Source: Thermococcus pacificus
Lineage (GTDB): Archaea; Methanobacteriota_B; Thermococci; Thermococcales; Thermococcaceae
Direction: 5' to 3'
Assembly (NCBI RefSeq): GCF_002214485.1
Contig: NZ_CP015102.1
Span: 434,001-498,000 of the forward strand
Length of the DNA: 64,000 nt
The translations under genes were made by a program, and so were the position numbers. Numbering within the stretch: the stretch's first letter is position 1; each line of letters opens with the position of its first letter. Positions 43,400 through 51,878 of this stretch are shown here, piece after piece. The notes under the pieces are model-generated. The model was not told where the DNA came from. It made no database searches and worked only from the letters and a program-made list of their open reading frames with translations.

Positions 43400-44721
43400 A
43401 GGTGGAAATACCTCTCGAGCTCCCACTCGGTCACCTTTTTCGTATCTTCCGGCAGACCCTTGGATTCAAGGTACTCTGTGTAGGCATCCCACTCGGCTTC
43501 CTTGTACTTCATGAAGTTCCCGTAGGCACCTCCGAGGGATTTCCTGACGACCTTATCTTTCCGCAGGGCATCGAGGGCCTCCGACAGGCTTCCCGGAAGG
43601 GTGTCTATACCAAGTCTTTCGCGTTCTTCCTCCTTCATCTCGTACACGTTGGTCTCAACGTAGTCCCCGGGTTCGAGTCTGCGTTTTATGCCGTCGAGTC
43701 CCGCCAGCAGAACCGCTGCAAAGGCGAGGTATGGGTTGGCACCAGGGTCCGGACAGCGGTACTCTATTCTCGCTCCGTTGCCCCTGAACGCAGGAACGCG
43801 TATCAGAGAGCTCCTGTTGCGGTATCCCCAGCTGATGTAAACGGGTGCCTCGTAACCTGGAACGAGGCGCTTGTAGCTGTTCACAGTCGGGTTTGTAAGT
43901 GCAGTTAAAGCCTTCGCATGTTTCAAGATTCCAGCCATGAAGTGGAGCGCCGTCTCGCTGAGTCCGTCTTCCCCAATGAACGCGTTCTTCCCGTCCTTCC
44001 AGAGGCTTATGTGGAGGTGCATCCCGTTGCCCGGAAAGCCGTAGAGGGGCTTGGGCATAAAGGTCGCGTACAGGCCCCTCATCTCTGCAACGGCTTTAAC
44101 TGTGTACTTGAAGCTCACTATGTTGTCGGCGGTTCTGAGGGCCTCGTCGTAGCGGAAGTTTATCTCGTGCTGTGCGTTTCCGACTTCGTGGTGGAGGACT
44201 TCCGGTTTCAGTCCTAAGTACTGCATGTAGAGTGCTATTTCTCTCCTCACTTCCCTAGCTCTGTCAAGTGTGATCAGGTCGAAGTAGCCGCCTCCGTCAG
44301 GCAGCTGAAGCTCCCAGGTTCCGTTCTTTTTGAAAAGGTAGAACTCCGGCTCGGGCCCGATGTAAGCCTTAAAGCCCTCCTTCTCAAGCTCCTCCAGGGC
44401 ATCCCTGAGAACCCCTCTGGGGTCTGCCCTGTAGGGCTTTCCGTTCTGGTATACGTGCCCGTACACCCTGGCTATCCCCTCCCAGGGAACTTCAGTGTAG
44501 GTTTCGGGGTCCACCTTGAACATCAGGTCGCTGTCCTCTATCCCCTGGAAGCCTGGTATTGAGGAGCCATCGAAGGATATCCCATCCTCAACTGCCTCGT
44601 CGTACCTCTCGATGGGTATCTCCATTCCCTTTGGGACGCCGTTGATGTCGACGAAGACGAGCTGAACAAAACCGGGTTTTTTTATTTCTCCGCCCGCCAG
44701 CACGGTGGAAATATCGTTCAT
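43396..44721 (-). CDS. glnA: Glutamine synthetase, type I
   Basis: This enzyme makes glutamine from glutamate, ammonia and ATP, and assembles as a dodecamer. Family phrases are FDGSSIPGFQGIEDSDL near residues 50-66, GPEPEFYLF, NEINFRYDEAL-type (AQHEINFRYDEAL), GNGMHLHISLWKDG, VNSYKRLVPGYEAPVYISWG and the C-terminal Arg-binding RVPAFRG. Length is 441 aa, the short GSI-alpha form. The usual adenylylation-site Tyr region is not obvious. ATG at 44721 follows GGTGATAAAA. Confidence 0.95.
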   Translation of the reverse strand: MNDISTVLAGGEIKKPGFVQLVFVDINGVPKGMEIPIERYDEAVEDGISFDGSSIPGFQGIEDSDLMFKVDPETYTEVPWEGIARVYGHVYQNGKPYRADPRGVLRDALEELEKEGFKAYIGPEPEFYLFKKNGTWELQLPDGGGYFDLITLDRAREVRREIALYMQYLGLKPEVLHHEVGNAQHEINFRYDEALRTADNIVSFKYTVKAVAEMRGLYATFMPKPLYGFPGNGMHLHISLWKDGKNAFIGEDGLSETALHFMAGILKHAKALTALTNPTVNSYKRLVPGYEAPVYISWGYRNRSSLIRVPAFRGNGARIEYRCPDPGANPYLAFAAVLLAGLDGIKRRLEPGDYVETNVYEMKEEERERLGIDTLPGSLSEALDALRKDKVVRKSLGGAYGNFMKYKEAEWDAYTEYLESKGLPEDTKKVTEWELERYFHL

Positions 44722-44759
44722 TTTTATCACCATTCATTGTTTTGATGTTCATTTTTTGT

Positions 44760-44804
44760 GTCCACTTAATGGACGATTACTTCAATAAAAGCCTTTTTAA
44801 TGAA
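44760..44804 (-). promoter_or_regulatory. glnA promoter and palindromic operator candidate
   Basis: The minus-strand TATA element ttcattaaaaaggc lies at 44791-44804. Between it and the gene is the palindrome GTCCACTTAATGGAC (44760-44774, arms GTCCA/TGGAC), placed where transcription should start. That is a classic repressor position. The regulator is unknown. Confidence 0.5.
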
Positions 44805-44844
44805 TTTTTGTCGTTATGACAGGGAGAAGATGAGGGATCCACGC

Positions 44845-44878
44845 CTTTGACGATAGAATGTTTAAATATCCGTCAAAG
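44845..44878 (+). promoter_or_regulatory. TATA box flanked by perfect 8-bp inverted repeat
   Basis: CTTTGACG (44845-44852) and CGTCAAAG (44871-44878) are exact inverted copies surrounding the TATA element gtttaaatat (44860-44869). A protein bound there would mask the promoter of the gene at 44936. As RNA the repeat would not be transcribed from this promoter, which argues for a DNA site. Confidence 0.5.
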
Positions 44879-44935
44879 ACCTACTTGTTTAACAATTTAA
44901 TGTCAAACAAAGCTTTTTGTGCCTCAGCCGTAGGC

Positions 44936-45349
44936 ATGAACATGCCGACAGCAGAGGACATTCTGAACAGGGAAGTGGCAAGGGTCAACCTCCACCTCCC
45001 GGCATTCAGGCCAACCCTCTCCCGGCTTCTGGCGGAGGAAGAGCCAAGGGTTAAGCTCCGCGACGGGAGCTACCACTACTTCAAACGCTCCGAGCTGGAG
45101 TATCTGGCGAGCCTCCTTGAAGAGGAGGAAACCGAACGCCTGAAGGTCCCGATAGTCCTGGAGATAAGCACGGTTTACAGGGGCTATTTCAGGGTCAGGG
45201 GAGCAGTTGAGGTCAAGGTCATCGACAAAATCCTCGGAACCTACGACATCCTTGAGGAGAAGAGTGAGGAGCTGTATCCGAGGTACCTCCTCCCGAAGAT
45301 AAGGCGGGCCCTCCCCACGACCACTACCTACGCCTTCATAGCGGAGTGA
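44936..45349 (+). CDS. UPF0216 (DUF61) family protein
   Basis: This 137-residue cytosolic archaeal protein of unknown function matches the DUF61 pattern: ILNREVARVNLHLPAFRPTL, then RVKLRDGSYHYFKRSELEYL and a beta-rich end. ATG at 44936 is used; the reading frame goes up to 44858 but that would start inside the TATA box. The ribosome-binding site is weak (gtagg). Confidence 0.75.
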   Translation: MNMPTAEDILNREVARVNLHLPAFRPTLSRLLAEEEPRVKLRDGSYHYFKRSELEYLASLLEEEETERLKVPIVLEISTVYRGYFRVRGAVEVKVIDKILGTYDILEEKSEELYPRYLLPKIRRALPTTTTYAFIAE

Positions 45350-45355
45350 TGAAGT

Positions 45356-45631
45356 ATGGACGAGGAAACCAAAGTGCTCAGGGATTACCTGATCTTCACC
45401 GTCCCCCACGTCACGGTTCTGGCCGGAGCCGTTCTGGGGGTTCTCATGATAGTGGGAATACCCGTGAACGTAGCTTTAGGAATCTTTGCAATCCTATATG
45501 GGCTCATGCTCACGATCCTCGGGCTGATAATTCGACCCCATGTTTCAGGTAACACTGTCTACCGGCTTTCCATGGCATTCTTTGTGAGTTTAATGATCGT
45601 CGGGGTCATAATACTGTTCTATGGAGGGTAG
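45356..45631 (+). CDS. Small three-helix membrane protein
   Basis: The 91 residues have a short charged N-terminus (MDEETKVLRDY) and three helices (about residues 14-34, 38-58 and 69-89). I do not recognise the family. It starts seven bases after the UPF0216 stop with GAGTGATGAAGT before the ATG, so the two are cotranscribed. No catalytic residues are visible. Confidence 0.65.
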   Translation: MDEETKVLRDYLIFTVPHVTVLAGAVLGVLMIVGIPVNVALGIFAILYGLMLTILGLIIRPHVSGNTVYRLSMAFFVSLMIVGVIILFYGG

Positions 45632-45642
45632 GGTTTATATTG
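45632..45642 (+). promoter_or_regulatory. TATA box of surface protein gene
   Basis: ggtttatattg lies about 31-41 bp before the ATG at 45673, which has GGTGGGAAGG as ribosome-binding site. Confidence 0.5.
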
Positions 45643-45672
45643 GTAAAAGTACAATTAGCAGTGGTGGGAAGG

Positions 45673-47304
45673 ATGCGAAAAGTGGTACCCGTCTTTATCC
45701 TGCTGTTGCTCGTCATCTCGATGCTGCCGCGGGTTTCAGGCCAGTTCGACCAGCTCGAAACGAGCGATGAGATAACCATCCTGCGGGATGACTACAGCTC
45801 GGGTATGATATGGCTGACGAACGCGGGCGGCCTCACTTACAAGGTCGTGAGCTACCAGCGCTTCTGGGTGGAGGATTCTGAGGGGAACAAAATTCCCGGC
45901 TTCGAGTTCAACATCTCCCCCAGTGTCTTCACTGATTGGAGCCCAAAGGGTAGGTACTCATTCTCATACAACATCTCCTGTCCATCGAACGTTTCTGGTG
46001 GAACCTACACCCTTTACATGAGGTTTCTGGCCTTCACGCCTGATGGCTTGATGTACATCCTCTTCGCGAGGATTCCCCTCCACGTCATAGCCGAGCCCCT
46101 GAACTTTGGAGTTGCCACTGCCTATGTCCAGAGCCGGCCCAGCTCGTCATACGTCCTCAACGGGGAAAAGATAGTTGTCTTCTCCCATGTTGCCAACATA
46201 GGCCATAGGGACGTCCCTGCGGTTGGAAGCGTCTCCTTCGTAATGAATGGGAAGACCTACTTTTCTGATTCCCGGAACCTAACCCTTGTTCCCGGCGATA
46301 ACCTCGTGAAGTTCGAGATACCTGTGGGATACGACCTCCCTGAGGGTTCCTACAGGGTGAACTATCGGATCAGATATTCCGGCGGTGAGTACACATACTC
46401 CAAGGACTTCCAGGTCAAGTTTGGGGTAACGCTCGTCGGCGTCTCCCTCAAGTCCGGAGAGGTCAGCGTAAACGAGGAGAACACCGCCTACTTGACCCTC
46501 CTTTCGGAGAGGGTCATTGACCTGAACCTGACCGTTGAGGCCTACAGGGGCGGAGAGCTCGTTTCGAAGGCCACGAAGCCGGTGAGAGTCGTCAGGGGGA
46601 CGACCGTCCTCGAGGCCTCTCTTCCCACCAACGTCTCGGGAAACATCACCGCCCTCCTGAAGCTGACCTACGGGGAGAGGCTGATTGGGGAGGACAACGT
46701 GACGTACACGGTTTCGGCACCTCTCGTTCTGAAGAACGTATCGTACGAGAGGACCTCTGAGAACGAGGTTACTTTCAGGCTGACCCTCTGGAACCCCTCG
46801 GAGAGCGAAGTAGACGGGATTCTCACCTACCGCATATCAACGGACGACGGCGTCCTCTACAAGGACTCGATAAAGCAGTCGATACCCTCTGGAAGCAGCG
46901 AGGTCACAGTGAAGTTCGAGATTCCAGTCGGGAAGACGGTCTATTACGAGTTCGCGCTTGTTTCCGCCGGGGAGAGCAGTTCGATAAAGGGACAGTTCTA
47001 CCTCGAGCCCCCGGCACCGCCGACTACTACAACCCGGCCCCCAACGACAACCACCCCGTCCACGACGACCTCCTCAAACACAACCACGGCCGCGGGCGGT
47101 GGCGGTTCGAGGGAAACCTGGATAGCCCTCGTCCTGGTGGCCTTCATCCTGCTGGCGGTGGGGACGTGGTACTACCTCAGGGAGCAGGGAAGCACTAAGA
47201 AGCGCGTCCGCCCTAAACCAAAGAGACGCTCACCTCTCGGCAGGTTCAAGAGGCCCAAAAAGCCGGAGTTCAAGGAGAACAAGGAGCTCCCGAAGAGAAA
47301 GTAG
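45673..47304 (+). CDS. Secreted, membrane-anchored beta-domain surface protein
   Basis: This 543-residue exported protein has a signal peptide (residues 1 to about 23, cleaved near RVSG-Q), three or four immunoglobulin-like beta domains with CARDB/NPCBM-associated type phrases (HVANIGHRDVPAVGSVSF, PVGYDLPEGSYRVNYRIRY), a Pro/Thr-rich linker (about residues 440-470), one C-terminal helix (TWIALVLVAFILLAVGTWYY) and a highly basic cytosolic tail. The anchor layout is like that of the peptide-binding protein at 34104. It may hold or bind components of the cell surface; ligand unknown. ATG at 45673 begins the signal peptide. Confidence 0.75.
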   Translation: MRKVVPVFILLLLVISMLPRVSGQFDQLETSDEITILRDDYSSGMIWLTNAGGLTYKVVSYQRFWVEDSEGNKIPGFEFNISPSVFTDWSPKGRYSFSYNISCPSNVSGGTYTLYMRFLAFTPDGLMYILFARIPLHVIAEPLNFGVATAYVQSRPSSSYVLNGEKIVVFSHVANIGHRDVPAVGSVSFVMNGKTYFSDSRNLTLVPGDNLVKFEIPVGYDLPEGSYRVNYRIRYSGGEYTYSKDFQVKFGVTLVGVSLKSGEVSVNEENTAYLTLLSERVIDLNLTVEAYRGGELVSKATKPVRVVRGTTVLEASLPTNVSGNITALLKLTYGERLIGEDNVTYTVSAPLVLKNVSYERTSENEVTFRLTLWNPSESEVDGILTYRISTDDGVLYKDSIKQSIPSGSSEVTVKFEIPVGKTVYYEFALVSAGESSSIKGQFYLEPPAPPTTTTRPPTTTTPSTTTSSNTTTAAGGGGSRETWIALVLVAFILLAVGTWYYLREQGSTKKRVRPKPKRRSPLGRFKRPKKPEFKENKELPKRK

Positions 47305-47347
47305 TGCACACCCCGTTCTACCATCTATTCATTTCCGCTACATTCCA

Positions 47348-47360
47348 AACCTTTTTATCC
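47348..47360 (+). promoter_or_regulatory. TATA box of RNase P RNA gene
   Basis: aacctttttatcc ends about 22 bp before the predicted 5' end of the RNA near 47382, the usual spacing. Confidence 0.55.
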
Positions 47361-47381
47361 CCCCGTTCGATAGTTCCTACA

Positions 47382-47705
47382 GGCGAGGGGGTCGGGGGCT
47401 CTCGGGGCACTCCCGAGGAAGTTCCGCCCACCTCACCGGGGCCGCGGTGCCGCAAGGCACCGGCCGAGAGGCCGGGCAACGGCGCAGAAACGACACGGCC
47501 TCCGGGGGATGTGGATGACGCGCGCGAAGGGCCCGGTGACGGTGCCCGAGCTAACCCGCAGACTATCCCGGAGGATGCGGTGAAACGGCCGTCCCGCGGG
47601 GTGCAAGGCCGAGGGAGGGGCGATGAGTTCCCGGTGCGAGCCCCGTGGTAGGCCGCTCAGTCGAATGCCCCCTTGATACAGAAGGCGGGCTACGGCCCCC
47701 TCGCC
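47382..47705 (+). ncRNA. rnpB: RNase P RNA
   Basis: This is the catalytic RNA of RNase P, which trims the 5' ends of tRNA precursors. The ends pair: GGCGAGGGGG near 47382 with CCCCCTCGCC at 47696-47705 (helix P1). Conserved elements in order include GAGGAAGTTCCGCCCACC-like CR-I at about 47420-47437, GCAACGGCGCAGAAACGAC at 47476-47494, GAGGATGCGGTGAAACGGCC near 47570-47590, and ATACAGAAGGCGGGCTACGG near 47675-47694. The 324-base size and GC richness fit an archaeal type-A RNA. Protein-like frames through it are not real. Confidence 0.93.
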
Positions 47706-48554
47706 TCACCTTCTACTCAAAATGTCCAAAGCCGATGCGAGGAGTATCAGCGCACCTCCCATAGCCGTTGTAAAACCTGGCACTTCACCGAAGACGAGAA
47801 AAGCGTAGACCACTGCGCTCATAGGGTCGAGGTAGCTGAGCAGAGCGGCCTCGTTTACCTCCACTGTTTTGAGGCCGTCCATGTATAGGAAGAGTGCCAA
47901 GACGGTGTGGACGACCACGAGAACCAGAACCGCCCACCAGACCGGCGTCCCCGTATCCTGGACTGCCACGAAGGGGGCCAGAACGAACGAGGCTATAGCC
48001 AGCTGAAGGAATGTCAGAACTTTCCCATCAACGTCCCGAAGGAAGCGGCCGAAGTTTGGAATGAGCGCGTAGAAGAACGCCGCGACGAACGCCAGGAGTA
48101 TCCCAACGAAGTCCCTGTCGTTGAGGCTCAACCTCTGACCACTTATTATCAGCGCCAGCCCCAGAAAGGCCATTCCTATAAGTGCCCACCTTTTCCCCGC
48201 GATCCTCTCGTTAAGGAAGCGCCATGAGATCAGCATTGCCAGTATCGGGGAGGTATAATAAACGAGGACCGCGTTGGCTATGGTCGTGTAGTTGAAGGCG
48301 GTGAATAGGAACGCCCAGTTGAGAGCCAGGGCAATACCAAGGCCGATGAACGGCTTCCACTGCTGCCTGAGCAGGCCGGGAAGCTCCGCGAGCTTCTCTT
48401 TTTCAAGCAGGCCCATTATGGTCAGGAGCAGGATTGACCCCAGCGAGACCCTGGCGAAGGCTACCCCCAGCCCGGAGAGGCCAGAAAATCGCGCGAAAAT
48501 CCCTACACTTCCCCAGATGAGCATGGCAGTGGCTATCTTAACCCTTCCGTTCAT
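47706..48554 (-). CDS. EamA-family (DMT) transporter
   Basis: This ten-helix transporter of 282 aa has two EamA repeats (ATAMLIWGSVGIFARFSGL at the start, SYLDPMSAVVYAFLVFGEVPG near the end). The stop abuts the end of the RNase P RNA gene on the other strand. ATG at 48554 follows GGTGATGATCT and overlaps the priS stop by four bases. Substrate unknown; it is a paralogue of the gene at 42527. Confidence 0.88.
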   Translation of the reverse strand: MNGRVKIATAMLIWGSVGIFARFSGLSGLGVAFARVSLGSILLLTIMGLLEKEKLAELPGLLRQQWKPFIGLGIALALNWAFLFTAFNYTTIANAVLVYYTSPILAMLISWRFLNERIAGKRWALIGMAFLGLALIISGQRLSLNDRDFVGILLAFVAAFFYALIPNFGRFLRDVDGKVLTFLQLAIASFVLAPFVAVQDTGTPVWWAVLVLVVVHTVLALFLYMDGLKTVEVNEAALLSYLDPMSAVVYAFLVFGEVPGFTTAMGGALILLASALDILSRR

Positions 48555-49591
48555 AGATCATCACCGTGTTCCTCGAGCCACAGCCTGTAGGCCTCCCTGA
48601 CCTCCTCGCGCCTGAACCTCGGAACCGCGTCCTCAAAGGGATTGAAGCGTTCCAGCTTTCCCTCGTCGGGGCCGATGTACGTGGTTATAAAGCCCACCTT
48701 GGAGTGCAGGCTAGACGGCAGGCGAAGGATTCTCTTTACGTCGACGGTGACGCGACCGTCGAAGTAGGCCTTTGAAAAGGTACTAGACAGTGCGAAGAGC
48801 TTTGTGAGTGTTTTGTAGCCGATGCCCTGCGGGAACGCCGTCAGCAGGCCCTTCCTCACGAAGTTCTCGTATACCTCCTCCCGGTTCCCCAGGAGTTTTT
48901 CCACCTGCCCCCTCCTGAGGTTTATGTTGACGAGGTGGTTCTCGTTCATCCTCCTCAGGAAGTACCCAAAGCGCAGGCGGAAGACCCGGTAGTAGCCCGA
49001 AGAGAGCATTATCCGCCTGCTCCGGATGTCGTCGAAGGTTATCTCCTCGGCCGCGCTTATGTAGGAGAGTACCTTCTCCCTCGCCTTCCCATCGAGGGTC
49101 ATCGCCCAGTCGTCGAGAACCCTGATGTGGTATCCCCTGCCGGAGTAGATCACGTGAACGCTTTCGAAGCCAAAGTCCTCCTTCAGCACTATCAGCGTAT
49201 CCCTTGCGAGTTCCTTTGCATCCTCAAGGCAGATTGGACAGACCCTGCCGTGTTCGTGGATGTGCTGGCACCTCCGCAGGGGCAGATCCTTGGCGTCGAT
49301 GTCGAAGACGAGCTCCGCTCCCAGCCAGCCCTCCATCTCCCTGGGCTCCTCATAGAGGGCAACCGAGGAGTAGACAGCGTAGGGGGCGGTGGCCTTCATG
49401 TAGTCCTCAAGGTCGCGGACGTCGAGGAAAACGTTCTTCCTATCGCTCGGGCCCTCCCCCGTGTGGTCAAAGCCAAACTCCCTGTTCTCAAGGGTCTCTA
49501 CTATGAACTCCGGCAGCCTCTTTGCGCTCCATTCCCTCCTGTAGTACCGCACCCTCTCCTCCTTCGTTGCTTCCCTGAACAGCTCACTCAT
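48551..49591 (-). CDS. priS: DNA primase small (catalytic) subunit PriS
   Basis: This is the catalytic subunit of archaeal primase, which synthesises RNA/DNA primers. The catalytic Asp pair is D97 and D99 in LVFDIDAKD, and the third acidic residue lies later; the zinc knuckle is CQHIHEHGRVCPIC (C108 to C121). SGRGYHI is the nucleotide-binding SxH motif. Length is 346 aa. It overlaps the priL gene by eight bases, so the heterodimer is made from one transcript. Confidence 0.95.
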   Translation of the reverse strand: MSELFREATKEERVRYYRREWSAKRLPEFIVETLENREFGFDHTGEGPSDRKNVFLDVRDLEDYMKATAPYAVYSSVALYEEPREMEGWLGAELVFDIDAKDLPLRRCQHIHEHGRVCPICLEDAKELARDTLIVLKEDFGFESVHVIYSGRGYHIRVLDDWAMTLDGKAREKVLSYISAAEEITFDDIRSRRIMLSSGYYRVFRLRFGYFLRRMNENHLVNINLRRGQVEKLLGNREEVYENFVRKGLLTAFPQGIGYKTLTKLFALSSTFSKAYFDGRVTVDVKRILRLPSSLHSKVGFITTYIGPDEGKLERFNPFEDAVPRFRREEVREAYRLWLEEHGDDL

Positions 49592-50825
49592 TATCTCTCA
49601 CCCCTGCCCCGGCGGCTTCGCCTGTGTTCTCTTTAGAGGTTTCCTGAGGTTTGCTCTTTTTGTTCTCGAAGTAGAGCTTCCTGAGGTAGTACGTCAGCGG
49701 ATTCTTGATGTTCCTACAGTCTCTATCTGGCTTGCACAGCTCGGGCGCGTTTGCCCTTATCTTCGAGCAGTTGGGTGGGAAGTACCAGGGCGAGTTTCCG
49801 CTGTCCTCGAGGGTTGGCTTGTCGGTCAGGCCAAAGCCGAGGTGGTACCAGATGTTCTTTATCTCGTGGGGCTGATCCTCGAAGAGAGGCGGACTGCAGC
49901 GGTTTCCTGCCTCAATGATGACTGGGAGTATCTCCTTCTCAATGACATCGAGGCTCTGGACGCAGTCCCTTACCCTGACGTCTCTCCTCGGCGGGTTGGG
50001 ACAGAGCCTCGCATAGCTCAGGAAGCTAGTTAGGAGGACGGTTATGGCGTAGTTCCTCAGGCCCGATGGGACTCCGCCGAGGGCGATCTTGACACACGGT
50101 GGGAAGAGGTCGAAGCGAAGCGGCTGGGCTTCCGCTCTCCCGAGCTTCTCGAGCCTCTCCTTGAAGTGCTCCCTCGCTATCTCACCAAGTCTCTCGTAGA
50201 GCTGGAGGTAGTACGCTGGAAGTTCGTCCCTCACCTCGTAGAGCAGGTTCACGGCTCTCTCAAAGCTCCTCTCGAAGGAGCGCCTCCACAGCTCCACGGA
50301 CTGGTTCCAGGTCAGGTAGGCGTAGCCGTTCCTCACGTAGACCTCCTTAAGCGAGCCGTCCCACAGTTCCAGGAACTTTGAGAGGCTTAACCTGTACTCG
50401 AGCCTCAGCTTCCTCCTCTCCTCTTGGGAGAGCTCGGTGTGGTGGGTTCTCTCCAGTATGATCCTGTCTCTCTCCGGAATCTCGTCTCCCCTGACGGTTT
50501 CGAGCGGCAGGGACGTCCCCTCGAGGGTTCTCGCCCGTTCTATCCTCGCCGAGTATATCCTCAGGTTTGCCTCCCTGACGAGCTCCATCTCCAGCCCGTA
50601 GGGTGAAAACGCGAGTGCTCCCAAGAGGGCGTAGAAGGTGAGCAGGTCCCTTATACCATCGAGCTCAAGAACTTCCTCGGGTATCTTCCCGGAGTCAACC
50701 CATCTGACCCTCTCGAGGGCCGTCTCGAGTCCGACGTACGAGGGGATTACCATGAGCAGCTCGGTTATTCCACCGAACTCCTCTTTAACTAACCTCCGGG
50801 CCTCCGCCCCGAATGGATCCAGCAT
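49584..50825 (-). CDS. priL: DNA primase large subunit PriL
   Basis: The large subunit regulates PriS and helps start primer synthesis. Its C-terminal domain shows the four Cys expected for the 4Fe-4S cluster: PPCVKIALGG, RCSPPLF, NCSKI and CKPDRDC. Length is 413 aa. ATG at 50825 follows GAGGTGAAGC; an ATG 15 bases upstream is less likely. It is the first gene of the priL-priS-EamA operon. Confidence 0.93.
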   Translation of the reverse strand: MLDPFGAEARRLVKEEFGGITELLMVIPSYVGLETALERVRWVDSGKIPEEVLELDGIRDLLTFYALLGALAFSPYGLEMELVREANLRIYSARIERARTLEGTSLPLETVRGDEIPERDRIILERTHHTELSQEERRKLRLEYRLSLSKFLELWDGSLKEVYVRNGYAYLTWNQSVELWRRSFERSFERAVNLLYEVRDELPAYYLQLYERLGEIAREHFKERLEKLGRAEAQPLRFDLFPPCVKIALGGVPSGLRNYAITVLLTSFLSYARLCPNPPRRDVRVRDCVQSLDVIEKEILPVIIEAGNRCSPPLFEDQPHEIKNIWYHLGFGLTDKPTLEDSGNSPWYFPPNCSKIRANAPELCKPDRDCRNIKNPLTYYLRKLYFENKKSKPQETSKENTGEAAGAGVRDNE

Positions 50826-51050
50826 GGCTTCACCTCTCATGAATAGGTATGCCTATGGAATAAAACAGTTTTCCTTTTACCTTTGATGGTATCCGAAAGA
50901 TTGACTCAATTCTCTGGGTTCAAGCCTCTGAACGTTTGGATACTTTTCAAATTCGTTGTGAAAAGGCGGAATTTTTCCAAAAGTTTTATATCTCCTTGGT
51001 GCTGCATTTTATACTAGAGAAGAGTGTGAGTTCGCAACGAACTCCAGAAG
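50826..51050. promoter_or_regulatory. Divergent priL/KaiC-like regulatory region with leader hairpin
   Basis: Two inverted repeats are present: ATAGGTATGCCTAT (50844-50857) near the priL start, and a perfect GAGTTCG-CAA-CGAACTC (51028-51044) just before the GGTGGT of the plus-strand gene. Plus-strand TATA candidates are agttttatatctc (about 50983-50995) and attttatacta (about 51006-51016). With the first TATA the hairpin would be in the mRNA leader. Confidence 0.45.
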
Positions 51051-51059
51051 GTGGTTTGT

Positions 51060-51809
51060 ATGGTCACAGAATACACTGTTGAGAGGGTAAAGAGCGGAAT
51101 CCAGGGGTTTGATGATCTAATCGAAGGTGGATTCCCGAAGGGTACCACGGTTCTCGTTACCGGTCCGACTGGGAGCGGCAAGACCACTTTTGGCGTTCAG
51201 TTCGTTTACAAGGGTGCCGAGCTTTACGATGAACCAGGAGTCATTGTCACCCTTGAGGAGAGGTCCCGCGACCTCAGACGGGAGATGCTCGCTTTTGGCT
51301 GGGACATCGGGAAGTATGAGAGGGAAGGGAAGATAGCCATAATCGACGGTGTTAGCGCCGTTGTCGGTCTTCCCTCCGAGGAGCAGTACGTCCTCGAGGG
51401 CAACCTTAACGCAGAGGACTTCCTTCGCTACGTCTACCGCGTGGTCAAGGCCATCAATGCCAAGAGGCTCGTAATAGACTCCATACCCTCGATAGCCTTC
51501 AGGCTTAAGAAGGAGGAGGAAATAAGGTCGGTCCTGCTCCAGTTCAACACCATACTCCTCGAGATGGGGGTTACCTCGATACTAACCACCGAAGCTCCTG
51601 ACCCCTCCCGGGGCAAGATAAGCCGCTATGGCATAGAGGAGTATATAGCAAGGGGGGTCATCCTCCTCGACTTCGTTGAGAAGGAGGTCGAGCTCAAGCG
51701 CTACCTCCTCATAAGGAAGATGCGCGAGACCAAGCACTCCATGAAGAAGTATCCCTTCGAGATTAACGAGAATGGCATCGTCGTCTACCCGAGCGGCGAG
51801 CTATACTAA
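51060..51809 (+). CDS. KaiC/RAD55-like RecA-superfamily ATPase, second copy
   Basis: This single KaiC-like domain of 249 aa has Walker A GPTGSGKT (residues 35-42), Walker B LVIDSIPSIAF, the KaiC-type start GIQGFDDLIEGGFPKGTTVL, and the end KMRETKHSMKKYPFEI, as in the gene at 11680. The paralogue at 11680 has a DNA-binding partner next to it and this one does not. ATG at 51060 follows GGTGGT. Its role (signalling ATPase or recombination-associated RadC-like) is unclear. Confidence 0.82.
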   Translation: MVTEYTVERVKSGIQGFDDLIEGGFPKGTTVLVTGPTGSGKTTFGVQFVYKGAELYDEPGVIVTLEERSRDLRREMLAFGWDIGKYEREGKIAIIDGVSAVVGLPSEEQYVLEGNLNAEDFLRYVYRVVKAINAKRLVIDSIPSIAFRLKKEEEIRSVLLQFNTILLEMGVTSILTTEAPDPSRGKISRYGIEEYIARGVILLDFVEKEVELKRYLLIRKMRETKHSMKKYPFEINENGIVVYPSGELY

Positions 51810-51842
51810 CTCTCCTTCCCTTGTCGATTCCTCTCTAATAGA

Positions 51843-51855
51843 GTAAACTTTTTAA
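51843..51855 (+). promoter_or_regulatory. TATA box of gene 51879
   Basis: gtaaactttttaagg covers about 51842-51856 and lies 23-37 bp before the ATG, giving a very short or absent leader. Confidence 0.5.
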
Positions 51856-51878
51856 GGTTTCATTGATTACTTTCAATC

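Noticed and set aside
47304-47651. 115-codon plus-strand open frame
   Set aside because: It runs through the RNase P RNA, and its composition reflects that RNA rather than a protein.
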